Part shown: piece by piece, positions 37,705-49,900 of the stretch
Layout: each line of letters opens with the position of its first letter
How positions within the stretch are numbered: position 1 is the stretch's first letter
Source: Ctenosaura bakeri
Taxonomy: Eukaryota > Chordata > Lepidosauria > Squamata > Iguanidae
Reading direction: 5' to 3'
Length of the DNA: 64,000 nt
Assembly: GCA_948474755.1 (NCBI GenBank)
Contig: CAOLHI010001288.1
Coordinates: forward strand, 341,998-405,997
Notes under the pieces: generated by a model
Told to the model about the DNA's origin: nothing
Databases searched by the model: none
The model's input: the letters and a program-made list of their open reading frames with translations, nothing else
Translations under genes and position numbers: made by a program

Positions 37705-40700
37705 ATATAAAAATAAATAAATAAATAAATGATAAGAAAAAATAGATTGTATTAACAGAAAAGAAATTACATGCACTGCCTTTCAATGCCAAACTGACTT
37801 CCAACCAGAAATAGAGAAGGATTCAAAATTAGACAGTAGAAACTGAACCACAGTAGTGAGATTTCAGACACTGTCTTTCATGAAGCAGCTTCCTGCATGT
37901 ATCCACACATGCTCATGCTTACATACACACACACGATCATTCAGAGCTGAGAATGTGAATTAATAGGGACTTCCAAAGACAAATCCATCCTGCTCTGGTA
38001 TTTCCTGCACTTCTGCTCCTTAATAAATTTTTTAGAAGTTTGCTTGCCTTAACACATAAGGATATTTTCAAGGGTTTCCAATGATGTGGATGACAATTAC
38101 AAGGTCTCATATTTTAAAATCTTCCAAGACATGCTTCTTCTTCAGTTAAAGAACTCTTGCTTTTTGATAACTTGGACCATGTAAATGGGGAAAGGTGGCA
38201 TGATGCAAGCCTGTGCAAGAAGTTTGTACTTTACTTTGAAACGGCTGTAAAAATACCTCTTCAGGACAATGTCATTGAACATCATTTTTAATGAGGAAAA
38301 ACAAAATCTGTTTTCTTTTAAAAATCTAGATCCATAGCTCTCTGAGATCTGTGTCATTCAACAACAGTGCTGGGGAAAAAATCCATTTCAACCCAAAAGG
38401 GGAGCTTATTGCAGGATTTGATATCATCAGTTGGGTGACATTTCCAAATGATTCTTTCATTGGAGTGAAAGTTGGAAGAATGGATCCGTGGGTACCACCA
38501 GATGAAGAATTCCACATTAATGAGGAGGTCATTGTGTGGCATAGTTGGTTTAATCAGGTACAAATGCAAGCTTTTGTATATGAATATGCTTGTGCTGTCA
38601 GAATTCCTTATTATAAATAAGTTTGAATTAGTTTGAATAAGTTTGAATGATCCCACCTGGAGAATAACCAAGTTTTTTTCTCAGTCAATTAAATGTCAAC
38701 ATCCTTGTCACTGAACCTTCTTATATAAGTATGCACACAATTTTCCAAATCTTCTAATCCTTCAAATTCCAAATCTTCCAATATCTCACGTAGTTAACCA
38801 CTATGAAAGAACGCTGAGATACAGTGTTCTTCCTAATCACACTGTGAGAACTAAAAATACGACTGCTATCATTGGCCATTTTTTTCCCCCAATCTGGTTA
38901 GGATGGTACACCACAAAGTAATATGCTTGCATAGGGTCATTCAGGAGAACGCTGGAAGATCACCATGCTGCAGATGAGTTGAAATGGTGAGTAAAATATT
39001 TTCTTTAAGAATAAGAAGGTTGAAATACTCCTGCTACCACCTTTAAAATGGTAAGTTCCCATCTCCAAAAGTAAATACGTTTCATGCACCCATTCTGAGT
39101 ACTACAACATTTTGCAAAAGTTCCACATTTCAACATAGTTAGAAAAAACTCTGACAGCTATCTCACACTAATACTATAAGATATAACAATATATTAGGGA
39201 AAATAATTCATCATGACAATCCAGATTTTTTTATTGCTTATTTACAACGGGCCCTCGGTATCTGCTAGGGTTTGGTTCCATGACCTCCTGTGGATACCAA
39301 AATTCTTGGACGCTCAAGCCTCATTATGTACATTGGTATAGTAAAATGGTATCCTTATATAAAATGGCAAAATCGAAGTTTGATTTTTGGATTTCTTTTA
39401 ATATTTTCAAGCTGTAGTTGTTTGAATCCATGGATACAGAATCTATGGATATGCGGGGCCAGCTGCATTCTACACACAATTTTACACAGGACCAATGCAC
39501 AACAAGACCAAAGTAGACCAATCAATTTTCCTGCTTCTCTCCGAAGTAACATCATGACAGCCCATTACTGAAAGTGGATCATTCACATTTGCTGGGGTTC
39601 AGGGTCCAGAACTCTTGTGAAAGTGGAAAAACTGCGAATAATACCCCTCCCATGATCCTCCTCCCATTCGTTTGCCTCTGGTTCTGGATCTATTGTGGGG
39701 AGAAAAAAGAAACAAGGATAAAGGTTTAACAATACCTTCTCCTCAGATGGAGAAGAGCAGAGCACTAAGTTCTGGTCTTCTGATTACCTCCAGACACCAT
39801 CTTAAGAGAGGAGATTCCTCCCAGGGGAAGAGGTAGGAGCAAAGAGAGCACTGACCAATCAGTGGCCATTACACAGCAGAATGTGCAGCTATATCTCAGG
39901 AAGGACAAGCTTCCAGCAGCAGGGGGAGGGCTATGGTCATCCAAAAGGGGAAAAAGTCCATTTTAAACACAAGATTCCCAAGCCTAGGGTGTGGAGTGCA
40001 AGGGAACAGAAGGAGCAGAATTGGGTGAGGGGGAAGCAAGCACGTGCCTCATGAATAATCAAATCCATGAAGTTCAAGCCTGTGAAGGTGGAGGGAAGAT
40101 TGTAGACATTAAGGAAGGGCCCAGTTCTAATTGCCACAAATGTCAGTCCACATATGAAGATGTAACTCTCCAATAGTATTCTGACTATTATGTGCAAAGC
40201 CAGATCTATCCTCCAGCCAGTGAAACACATACACACAAGTGCAGACATAGAAACATACAACTCTGGAAAAATATTGCTGAAGCAAAGGCAACCATTGAAC
40301 CTACTGGGGCATAGCAAATCTATCCTCTCCTGTCCACTGTATCACAGTGGAATATATTATCTTCTGAATCTTCATGATCCCAGACTACTTTCAATGAAGA
40401 CTAATATTCTCCTCTTTCTCTGGTGGGCAGGCAAAGCCCCTCTCTGTGTGTAATCCCAAATGCCAACCTGGTTACAGGATGGAAAGGAAGGAAGGAGAGC
40501 CCTTCTGCTGCTATGATTGTGTACCATGTCGAAAAGGCTTGATATCTGACAAAGAAGGTAAGTGTTAAAAAAGAGGGAAATCAAATACATTAAGTATAAA
40601 CCAGAGACTGCATACAGAAGATAAATAGACACTAGTTTATCTATATGACTTCTTGTGGGCATCATTTCTTCTGCTCCTCCTCCTCCTCCTCCTCCTCCTC

Positions 40701-42413
40701 CTGTTTCTGCTTCTGCTTCCAATGTTCTTAGGTGTAACCAAGCTGGAAATGTGAATGGCGAGTGCATAAATGAAAGCTAGCATAGTAGTGGATTTGGATT
40801 GTTCTACAACTGTGGAGGCCACAGTTCAATTCCCCACTCAGCTATGGAAACCTACTGGGTGACCATGGCCATCTCACACACTCTCAGCCCACTGATGGGT
40901 TCACATTAGAGTCACCATAAATCAGAAATGACTTGAAGGCACACAACAAAAACAACAACAAGTACATACATATGGAAGAGAGAGGGAGAAGAAGAAGGGT
41001 GGGCAGAGAAAGTTGTTTCTAGTTTTAATCCCTACACTCACTAATAAGTGCAATATGGCTGCTGATGCTTGGGAAAAGGGAAGCAGAGGAGGCATTTTTG
41101 CTACCCAGACCATAAACTATGAATGGATGGAAGACATTGTCCTGAGACAAAATAAACCCTCTTTTCCTAGGATGGAGCTCAATTCTTTCTCATTGCCAGA
41201 AATCTCAGGATTACAAAAGTTCTGAAAATTCTCCTCAGCTAAATTTCTCCTCAAGGTTAACACATCCAGATTCAAAGATCTCACCTTCAAATTGGGACTG
41301 ATGATTAGAAATTCTCTTTGTTTCTTCCATTCAAGGGGAAAGGGTGAGAGTGGACTGTGTGCGCGCGTGTGCGTGTGCATGCGTGCGTGTGTGCTCAGAA
41401 CATGTGGCTGTTGTATGACCTCATGAAACAATTGGTGAAATTATTTTTATGTTACTGTAGGATCTTAACAAGATTCTTTACACAATGACAACCCCTTTTT
41501 AATTTCCACAGATTTGGCTGACTGTTTCCAATGTCCAGATGATCAATATGCAAGCATGGACCAGAATTCATGTATTCCCAAGACTATCACTTTCTTATCT
41601 TATCAAGACCCTTTGGGTGCCAGTTTAGCTATTTGTGCCCTTTCTCTTTCTTTCATTGTGGTCCTGTTACTAAGATTGTTTATCAAGCACCATGATGCTC
41701 CCATCATCAAAGCCAACAACCGGGATCTCACCTACACTCTTCTCATCTTGCTCCTCCTCTGCTTCCTTTCTTCATTGCTCTTCATTGGCCAGCCTGAGAA
41801 GATAGTATGTCTTCTTCGTCAAACTGCCTTCAGCATTATCTTCACAGTGGCTGTTTCTACTGTATTGGCCAAGACCATTACAGTGGTTCTAGCTTTCACG
41901 GCCACACAACCAGGATCCAGGATCAAGAAATGGATGGGGAAAAAGCTAAGCATCTCCATTGTTCTTTCTTGCTCCATGTTACAAGTAGGGTTTTGTCTTG
42001 TATGGCTGGCAACTTCTCCCCCATTTCCAGATACTGACATGCATTCATTGCCAGAAGAAATTGTGCTACAATGCAAGGAATCATCATCTGTCATGTTTTT
42101 CACTGTCTTAGGATACATGGGCTTTTTAGCTATGGCCAGCTTCAGTGTGGCTTTTTTAGCTCAAAAGCTTCCAGGTATTTTCAATGAAGCCCAATGTATT
42201 ACTTTCAGCATGTTGGTGTTTTGCATTGTTTGGTTGGTCTTTATCCCAAGCTACATGAGCACCAAGGGAAAGTACCTGGTAGTTGTGGAAATCTTCTCCA
42301 TCTTAGCCTCTAGTGCTGGATTGCTGGGTTGCCTCTTTTTCCCCAAATGTTACATTATCTTATTGAGGCCTGGAGTGAACAGGAAGGAACTCTTACTAAG
42401 GAGAAAGCACTGA
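30793..42413 (+). CDS. V2R-B: type-2 vomeronasal receptor, six exons, intact (873 aa)
   Basis: Family C vomeronasal GPCR with the same architecture as V2R-A. Exons: 30793-31004, 34192-34483, 35505-36365, 38330-38557, 40431-40557, 41512-42413 (2622 nt with stop). Signal peptide 1-16, flytrap domain about 70-530, cysteine linker 532-594, seven helices to 863, ending [13 protein letters not shown]. All introns have GT-AG ends and the phases join without a break. Intron 1 carries an L1 3'-end insertion, intron 3 an (AAAT)n run, intron 4 a Tigger-like element and intron 5 a SINE and a (CTC)n run. It forms a tandem pair with V2R-C on the same strand. No disabling change was seen. Expression in vomeronasal neurons is expected from the family, not shown here. 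Confidence 0.95.
33320..34078 (+). mobile_element. L1 3'-end insertion in V2R-B intron 1
   Basis: A 759-bp segment absent from V2R-C, flanked by AAGATGTTGT at 33310-33319 and 34079-34088. It ends CTCAATAAAAATATTAATTTTTTAAAA, like squamate L1 3' ends, and contains T/C-rich and GT-rich stretches (33725-33760). No ORF2 coding part remains, so it is 5'-truncated within the 3' UTR or the very end of the element. It lies in the sense direction of the gene. Confidence 0.7.
34192..34483 (+). CDS. V2R-B exon 2 (start of Venus-flytrap domain)
   Basis: Acceptor TCTGCTTGTAG; reads [37 protein letters not shown] and VPNYQCGIL, with donor CACAG|GTAGGA. The 292-nt length equals the paralogues. Confidence 0.95.
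35505..36365 (+). CDS. V2R-B exon 3 (main ligand-binding lobe)
   Basis: 861 nt, phase 0, acceptor CTATTTAG. It opens [20 protein letters not shown] before [20 protein letters not shown] and ends NHIVWQ at donor GTAATG. A start at the internal Met (35568) would drop the first 21 residues of the exon and is not needed, because the frame runs back to the acceptor. Confidence 0.95.
37666..37731. repeat. (AAAT)n microsatellite in V2R-B intron 3
   Basis: About 16 AAAT units with one interruption. The homologous point in V2R-C (55040-55066) has only a few units. Confidence 0.9.
38330..38557 (+). CDS. V2R-B exon 4 (Venus-flytrap domain, C-terminal part)
   Basis: 228 nt, phase 0, acceptor AAATCTAG and donor GTACAAAT. 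Reads [20 protein letters not shown], then [20 protein letters not shown], and ends HSWFNQ. Confidence 0.95.
39246..39475. mobile_element. Tigger-like (pogo/mariner) element in V2R-B intron 4
   Basis: Begins ACGGGCCCTCGGTATCTGCT, continues with GTGGATACCAAAATTC and CCTTATATAAAATGG, and ends GGATACAGAATCTATGGATATGCGGGGCC. This layout is familiar from Tigger-derived non-autonomous elements (GGCCCTC..TATC..GTGGATACCAAAATC). The orthologous copy is at 57484-57700 in V2R-C, so it predates the V2R-B/C duplication. Confidence 0.7.
40431..40557 (+). CDS. V2R-B exon 5 (NCD3G cysteine-rich linker)
   Basis: 127 nt, acceptor TGGTGGGCAG, donor GTAAGT. Reads [20 protein letters not shown], then [21 protein letters not shown], with the expected cysteine spacing. 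The last G joins AT of exon 6 as Asp. Confidence 0.97.
40674..40702. repeat. (CTC)n run in V2R-B intron 5
   Basis: About ten CTC units. On the opposite strand they create a poly-glycine ORF that is not a gene. Confidence 0.85.
40775..40964 (+). mobile_element. tRNA-derived SINE in V2R-B intron 5
   Basis: The head is tRNA-like with a B-box-like AGTTCAATTCC (40822-40832). CTATGGAAACCTACTGGGTGACC follows, then a tail with AGTCACCATAAATCAGAAATGACTTGAAGG and (AAC)n. This is the squamate SINE type whose tail resembles RTE/BovB LINE ends. The orthologous copy in V2R-C is at 58970-59152. Confidence 0.8.
41512..42413 (+). CDS. V2R-B exon 6 (end of Cys-rich linker and 7TM domain)
   Basis: 902 nt, acceptor TTTCCACAG. 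Opens [20 protein letters not shown]; landmarks are [66 protein letters not shown] and [20 protein letters not shown]. The stop is TGA. Confidence 0.97.
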
Positions 42414-43890
42414 ACAAAAATTTAATCTCAGTAGTTGCTTTCTATAATCTAATAATGCCTATGCAGTCTAAAAAGAAGTACTTTGGAACTGGATAGGTAG
42501 CTTCTGAGAATATCATAGTTACAACTATGATAACCCTATCCCTTTGTTCTTTATTTTGTTTCCTTTCATCTCAAAATTTAGAGAGGTTAGAAGGTTTATT
42601 CTTCTAATATTCTTACTTTTTATAACACTGTATTTTCTCCATCTCATCATTAGAAAAACCCTCTGAGGTAGGGTATCTTGTAAAATATAAAATTGTCCAG
42701 GATCAACGTGGAGGCTTGGGAGTTAAAATGGGATTTTAACTGGTATCTTCCTGGTTCTAAGTCCAATGCTGTAGATTAACCAGAAATGACCCCATCAGTT
42801 TGCTAAAAGCACCACCAATATCTTCTTCCTCCCCAAATTTATTTTAAAATTTGCAATGATGTAAGAAAGGCATTGCTGTTTCTTGTGATCAACAGCCAAG
42901 GGGGACAATCTCAGAACTTAAAATGGTTTGTTGGTAGAGGGTGAATGGATCATATACAACATCTAGTCTTGAAACAATGATATCCATAGTTTTGTTTTCT
43001 TTATATTGGGGTAGGAAACATGCAGCTCTTCAAACATTCCTGAACTGCGGGCCTCAGTATTCCTTCTCATTTGCTATGCTGCTTCTGACACACTTGAGTA
43101 TGAAATCCAACTAGTCCTTGAGAGCTATATGATTCTTCAGGAAAATGTGGCCATTCTTATCCTCAAAGTTCCCAGTGATCCAAAAAATTCTATTTTTAAA
43201 AAGTGGCTCAAAACGTACCCTTCACACCATAGTGGACTTATGGATAATTTTGCCACAAGCTTCCATGCTGTTCAAGGTCCAGGAGAAAGATATGAGGAGC
43301 TGACTCCAGGTTCATTTCCTAGATAAATAAGTGTCAGTCCAAGATCTAAAACAGCTATAGGCAGATTTAGGAAAGTGGTCCTCAAAATGTTAGCAGGGCT
43401 GGGGGCTGGGGTTTTTTGTGTGGAAAAGTAACAAATTCCAAGGATTTGGGGAACAGAAGAAGAGTGCAGTCTCCCTGAAGAAGGTCAATGCAATTCCTCA
43501 TCCCCAGATAGATGCTCACCCCAGTGTCAAACTGCATTTACTGGAGAACACATGAGAATATAATTCTATCTGAGATTAGTTTTGAGACAAGTCAACATGA
43601 ACAATTCATTGTCATGACTTCATTGTTCCTCATCTTAAGTTTTTACATTGTCTCCCTTGTATATACATCTTAATGTACATATATGCATAAATAAACCCTT
43701 CCAGATTACCAATTCAATTAATTATTTAAAACTAGGATATCTTCATGTTATGCTCTTTTCCAACTGCCACCGCTGTGGCCTCAGAGGGAGAGAAGAACAG
43801 ACAGACACAGACAGCTCCATTGTGCAGGAATTAATAAACTGCCCCATGGCCATATTGTCACACTAGAATCGAACAAAGGACCTAGCAACT
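42414..43890. repeat. V2R-B 3' flank, duplicated downstream of V2R-C
   Basis: Aligns with 61140-62620 with few gaps, from CAAAAATTTAATCTCAGTA after the stop to the CTGTGGCCTCAGAG region. An AATAAA at about 43690 has a counterpart at about 62472; each could be a distal poly(A) signal. No gene of its own is visible. Confidence 0.8.
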
Positions 43891-43914
43891 GCAGTTGGTT
43901 GGGGGAGCCCTCCA

Positions 43915-45180
43915 GGAATGTTAAATCAGAAAATGAATCCTCAGGCCACCCCTGAGCATACCAATTTCCATGAAAACACCCCCCCCTCAAAACCAATAGA
44001 AACTGTTGCATCTGAAGACACCTTAAAACTTCCCAGAACCTGTGCTCATACCACCAAAAAGAAATCCCATGGAAGGTGGCAAGGAAATCTTGCCAAAGTC
44101 CTAAGTCCTCTGTAATCTGCTCCGTAAATCTAATTCTATGATGTGGCTGAAAAATTCCACATAAGGAATAACGGGGTCACCTTAGGAAATCCCTGCCAAG
44201 GGCCACAACCATACATACAAATTTAAATGACCAATTTGCTCCTGAAATTCTCTAAGCATAGCCTTCCTACAACCCAGCAGTTCCAAAATCCTTCCCTCAA
44301 ATCCCTGAGTTTCTTCTCTGGAAGTCAACATTGCTGTTCCACAGTGTCACTCTCAAAACTAAGGGAAACCAAACAAGGAGACAGTTCCACAGTATTCTTG
44401 TAGCCTTGTGCCATGCCCAATTCAGATGTCAAGGAGTAAAACTCCCTCTTCAAAGAAGCACATTGTCCTATTCCTGCATGTTCTATGAACAAAAAATGAT
44501 TGAGTTAATGAATAATAACTTTCCATCTGGACCTAAGCTTGAGGGCCCTTTCAAGAAAAGCACTGAACTTTTCAGATGTGGCACATGAGTCTGAGTGGAA
44601 CAGAAGAGCCAGGTCCATGTAAAACAGGCCATCAAAAGAAGCACCCATTGACTCCAAGTGTCCAGGATGAAGTGGCAAGACACAGACCACAGAACATAAA
44701 TTATTGGAATGGAAAGAATTCTGGATTCCATGAAACGGGATCTGAAAGCATTCCCTAGATCCTTCTCTCAAATAACGGCTGCAACTTGGTAAGGGTAAAG
44801 CTGGATGGAAATTATGAGGCTGTGTGAGCATCACTTTCTGTCCACTTTTCCAACGTACCTCAATAGGCCAATATCTGTTAAGTGAGACTCATTTCACTTT
44901 AAGATCTGGTTTTCTGTTTAGCTGGGACTATAGAGTGCTTGGAGAAAACCTGGGTCATCTCAACAGCATCATATCTGGCCCAAGTTCCGACAGTGCACCC
45001 CTTCTCCTTCCTCATCAGAGGAATCACAGGTGGAGGATGCTTGGCTGGATGCCTTTTAGATAGACCTTTCCTCTTGGGCCTTTCATCTCACACCTTTTTT
45101 TGGAAACAATTACCAATTATTAGAACTAGCTATTAGCCTACATTCAAGCAACTAAGAAGCTAGGGTCCTAATCTAACCTT
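43915..45180. repeat. Dispersed block R, copy 2
   Basis: Same-orientation counterpart of 23950-25160, without the palindromic DNA element seen there. ORFs on both strands differ from those in copy 1, which argues against a coding role. Confidence 0.6.
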
Positions 45181-45429
45181 CAATTGTTATACTTAGATTG
45201 TCAAGCACTAAGCCTGTGAAGGGGCCCACTTCCCCAAATATGCATAGCAGAGATTACATGGCTCCACTCATGCTATGAAAACTACCGGGCCCATAGAAGA
45301 AGCCTATGGAGTTATGAAAGGGCCTGCTGGCTTGTGCAGAAGTCTTGTGTAGTCTGCCTTTGAAGAACCTACCTAGTTGCTGAAGCATAGTGAGGCCAAA
45401 GGGCCTAATGAGTCACTGAGCCTTTTTCT

Positions 45430-45640
45430 TTTCACTTTTGCTTCTCATCTGTCCTTAACTGTTTGGAGAGTTTCATCTGGCATCCATTGAGGCTTTCTTT
45501 TTGGCCCCAGATAATGCCTTTTTGCATTTTCCCTGACAATGTCCCTGGCTTCAGCCCAATGTTCTTCTGGTGCATGATCAATTAGGCTTAATAGTGTGAA
45601 TCTATGTTTCAAATTGTCTCTAAATTCCATGGAGTGTATT
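45430..45640 (-). mobile_element. RTE/BovB-like LINE fragment
   Basis: About 60 codons read RFTLLSLIDHAPEEHWAEAR, then DIVRENAKR and WMPDETLQT. This matches the linker after the endonuclease in BovB/RTE proteins (LIDRVPEE-W-EVRDIVQE ... WLSEEAL-like). There is a stop just after, and no endonuclease or reverse transcriptase motifs remain. Confidence 0.7.
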
Positions 45641-46250
45641 CTTTAGGGAGTATTTTGGTACGATGATTAGTTAACTATTCTTCTTTCATTTTATTCTTGC
45701 TTTTATTATAAGTAATTCATGATCAGTGACACAATCATCTCTTGGTCTTGTTTTTGCAGTAAGAATAGTGTTACAAAACCATAAACTCCCATTCTGTGGG
45801 ATGTGCTGTTTTTATAATTGAACATATTCATGGCTGAAAAACATGTTTGAAAGTGCACTGATTGGAAGCATGCTGCCAGTTCAGGATGACCTCAGACTTG
45901 GTCAGGTCATAAGTACAGAGAGGATTGGGTGGGAAAACCCAATTCTCATGGGTTTGATATAACCTTGTCAAGACCTAAGGCTATGTGGACACCCAAATAC
46001 AATGAAGGTGAGCTAGAACTCTTTGGCCTGAGGCTGTATAAGCTTAGGTCACACACACACACATGAGGGAAGCCTGGAGATGTATCCTCCACAGAATACA
46101 TGTGAACTTGTCTGAAAACAGTTTAGAATTTCTCGTTCTAGAAACCTAACAATAAAAGGGGAAGGCAGCTGAAGAAACTGTTTCTTACAAACAACCCACC
46201 CCCCACTTTTTTTTTTTTTTTAAAAAGCAGTGAAAATAACAAAGAACAAA
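45641..46250. other. Intergenic DNA, nothing recognised
   Basis: AT-rich sequence without a long ORF. A short CA run lies at 46050-46062 and a T/A run at 46208-46224 just before the conserved upstream block of V2R-C. Confidence 0.4.
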
Positions 46251-46553
46251 CGACTGTCTTCTGGGTTGCATTGATGAAAGAGGTCATTTTCTCAATCTGG
46301 CTGATTCTATAGGAAAAAGCACAGTTCCTGCTTTTAATTACTACATTCGGTTATTGTTCTCAGACTGATGGGGAGAGATTACTTCGGTTCAGACACGGGA
46401 AAACATATGTACTTCAACAATGCCGCAGAGAATACACTGCTTTGAGTTGACTCACTGTCATTACCAAAAGAGCTGTAATTAATTCTGCAACTTTGCAATA
46501 TCTCTTCTGGCATGCAGATGACCACTAATAATAACAAATGTTTTGAAGGAAGA

Positions 46554-46561
46554 TATAAATA
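46554..46561 (+). promoter_or_regulatory. TATA-like box upstream of V2R-C
   Basis: TATAAATA within GAAGATATAAATATAT, 196 bp before the ATG, in the upstream block 46255-46749 that is highly similar to 30240-30792. Confidence 0.6.
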
Positions 46562-46749
46562 TATCTGTATAGTTTTCACAATCAGGGCTAGCAGGGATTA
46601 CAAACTGATAATGATTGATCAGTGTGATTTCTATTGCTTTATGTTCCCTATCACCATTCTTGAGTTTGGCAGCAAGAAAGTAGCCATTGAAATCAGGCAT
46701 TTGATGCAAATTTGGAAATCTGTGTTCAGGAAGGACTTCCACAATTAGG

Positions 46750-46961
46750 ATGGTGATGTTGATACTGCTCTACTTTCTGCTGCCTGACATGGTGTGTCAG
46801 ACCCAGGCATTTAAATGCGGAATGTGGAATTCCCAACCTATTCTTCCTACGTATTCTCAGTCAGGTGACTTCATCTATGGAGGCATTATTTTACAGACTA
46901 TCCTTTCATTAAATACAACAAGTTTCATTACTTCTCCTGTTGGACTTCTACAATTGAAAAG
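46750..46961 (+). CDS. V2R-C exon 1 (signal peptide)
   Basis: The signal peptide is [17 protein letters not shown], then [20 protein letters not shown]. The donor GAAAAG|GTCTGT gives 212 nt. The downstream CATATAAT, aligned with GT-containing words in V2R-A and B, has no GT here, which rules it out as the shared donor. Confidence 0.85.
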
Positions 46962-49900
46962 GTCTGTACATAGATTTTTTTCCCATATAATATTCTTCTT
47001 TCTTCTAATTCTCAGTAGCCAATCATTGACAAGAGTCTGATATGCTGTTTTTCAATATAGTATTCTTCATTCTTGTACTTTAAAATTTCATCCTTCTCCA
47101 GTATGCATTTGAGAGAGAACTGGGCATGGGCAGAACTAGACGTTGTCGGTTTCTTTTGATTTCTTTCAGTTTCTTGTTTGCTTGGTTATAAATAAATTTC
47201 ATTTTGTTCCTAAATTGCTTTGCAAATTCAGACAAAGCTCCAGTCTGTATGAAAAAACAAGGAAGTTTCTTTGTGAAATTTTCCTTGTGGATGCTTCCCC
47301 CCTCCCAATCCTTTTTTAATATGGTTTTGTGCACATTATCTTTGAATATGTACGAATGAGAGTACTTCTATTTAATTTATTCTAATGCATTTGCATTTTT
47401 GTTGAGTTTCACATCACACCATAAAAATCTAAGGAATGTCAATTTCATCTTTTTTTTTTTTTTTGCATTCTGATTTGCTTAGGGGTTTGAGAAATGTAGA
47501 CTGGGCATATTTGTGTACAAATTAAAGGATTCATCCTTTAGCTCTGCAGAGCCTTCATCCAAAGTCAGCAGTGGAATTGCTGACACCAGACCATTGTAGT
47601 AAAAGCTAGCGTGGAAGCCAAGAAAAGAGACCTTATGTTTGAGGCATGCCTAGAAAGATTTGAGTTTCTTTCTCCAAGCATTGAATGGTTCTCCAGACAA
47701 AACTAATGAAACTGAAGGAAATTTCCAAAATTAGCTCATTTTCCCTATGGCAGGAAAAAGAGAGAATTTAAATGTGTCAGCTCTTGAAACATTACCATCA
47801 TGACATTGGCATGTTGATTGATTTAAATATTGGTTCTCTTCCTATTTAGAGCTCCCTGCCCCACTTACTGTTCTTCCTTTCAATGCTTTTTAAATGCTTT
47901 AAATACTTTTTTTTCATGCTCTTCTAGTGATCAGAAGGCCCTCTTAAAAACACACGTACGAATAGGGCTGATAACTGGCAATTCTGACTGTTTTCAAATA
48001 CTGTTGATTGCATGAAAAACACACAACTTGCGATGAAAGAACAATCATATATAGGCTATTCATTTCTGTACATACAATAAAAATATAGAAGGAACCATGA
48101 GGAATAGGGTATTAGCATCAACAATGCAAAAGAAAATACTATAAACAGGTCAGTATGGCCAACTTAGCTTAAATAGATGAAGAATCAATCCAAGTGACAG
48201 TTTCCATAAGCAGCCCATAAGCAAAAAGGAGTTAGTTTCCATAAGCCGATAGACTATTTGCAGGATAATATATGGGCATTTTGATGTCACATCTTCAATA
48301 GTCAAAATCTCAATATTATGAAACTACCTTTTCCGTCAGAGTCTCCCTAAAGGACATTAGCATAGCTCTGCTATAATACATGCTAATAATAATAATAATA
48401 ATACACTAATACTTTCCACATAAACAATAATGAGAATATAGATATACTCACATATTATATAGCAACTGTTTTAGAACGTTCTCTCATGAACCCCTTGCTG
48501 ACATATGGTTTGATTTTTCACTGGGCCCTTCAAATCAAGATACGAACACTCAAATGGGTAAAAAGTTGAATATACTCCAAACGTCATTGTGAATGAAACT
48601 GAGCCATAATTACAATACCAGGAACTCAGTGAAATTCACTGTGTCCCGCTAGCTCTCATGTATACACAGTTACTGACTGCATTCAAGCACCATTATTTCT
48701 CATTATACAATAATAAGGTGAAGAAGTACAAACGGCTATCATTCAGGAAATGGTATGAATTTTCTTCTTCTGTAATGGGATTATACCATTCATTTTATGA
48801 CATAAAACTTTCAAATTGAAACGGAATTGCCCAGTTTCTGTTATAAAAATAGATTCAAGCTACAATTTGTATTTTGAAATTCATATGCTTGCTGGCTTGC
48901 AATGTGTTTAGTGAAAACATACACAATTTCTTTTAGGGGTATATAATGCTATAAAATAATTTTGTTAATAGGGTGCTAGGTTTATTAATGTGCCCTTTTG
49001 AGAAATATGCACCAATTTCCATTGACATTTTTCTTTTCTTTTCTTTTTCAAAAATTTGCATGTAATGATTAAGGCATGAACTTCAATAAGGAGTAAGGAG
49101 GAGGTTCCTGTAACTTGACTTGACAAATACGTCTATCTGTAGTGTGCATTCTGTTCTGATGTGGGAGCAACTTCAGCCTCCAAACTTTTGTTTGGATACC
49201 CACATCTTCACTTCTATCATATATCTCAGTTATTACAATGATGTTGTTAAAGCACTTTTCTAGGATTTCAGTCTTTAGTATTCATATGTCTTATCAAGGT
49301 GACAGAACAGTTTTCATAAACAGTAGAATTATTTCAGGTATAGCTATGATTGAGTTGTCATACTATATTTTGATTTAAGCATTGTTTTCGAAGATGCTGT
49401 AAAAATAGCATCATATATCCATAATTGTGAAAGATTTGCAACAAAGTGACCACTGTTATAGAAAGTCATTGCTTAGTCATATCAAACTAATCACTGTTTA
49501 CAGTCTAATCACTGACAGCTACCAGCAGGTTCTGGCTTTGGATTTTGCTGTAAAAGAAATCAATCAAAATCCCCACTTGTTACCTAATATTACAATGGGG
49601 TTCAGGATCTATGATGGCTCCTTGAGCTCAAAGTGGACCAATCATGTTGTAATGGAGCTTCTTTCTTCAAGGGATAAGATTGTCCCCAACTATCGATGTG
49701 GCATCATGAACACTCTGTTAGCAGTGATCGAAAATCTATCTTCTTTCATCTCAGAAGAGATACAAAATGTATTTGGTATCTACAAGATTCCCCAGGTAAG
49801 GTGTGACTCCTACTTTGTTGCTTTATGGATAAGATGGATAAGTGTATGTACAAATTTAATGTATAACTACATGTAAATGTATTTATGTGTATATGCTGGA

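Noticed and set aside
39937..40317. Minus-strand ORF partly kept at 58186-58452 in V2R-C intron 4
   Set aside because: Both copies stay open for about 85 codons, but no domain is recognisable, ends differ and substitutions do not favour third positions by eye. I regard it as chance in a duplicated intron.
40372..40767. 131-codon minus-strand ORF with a poly-glycine run
   Set aside because: The glycines are the reverse of a (CTC)n microsatellite and the rest is antisense to V2R-B exon 5.
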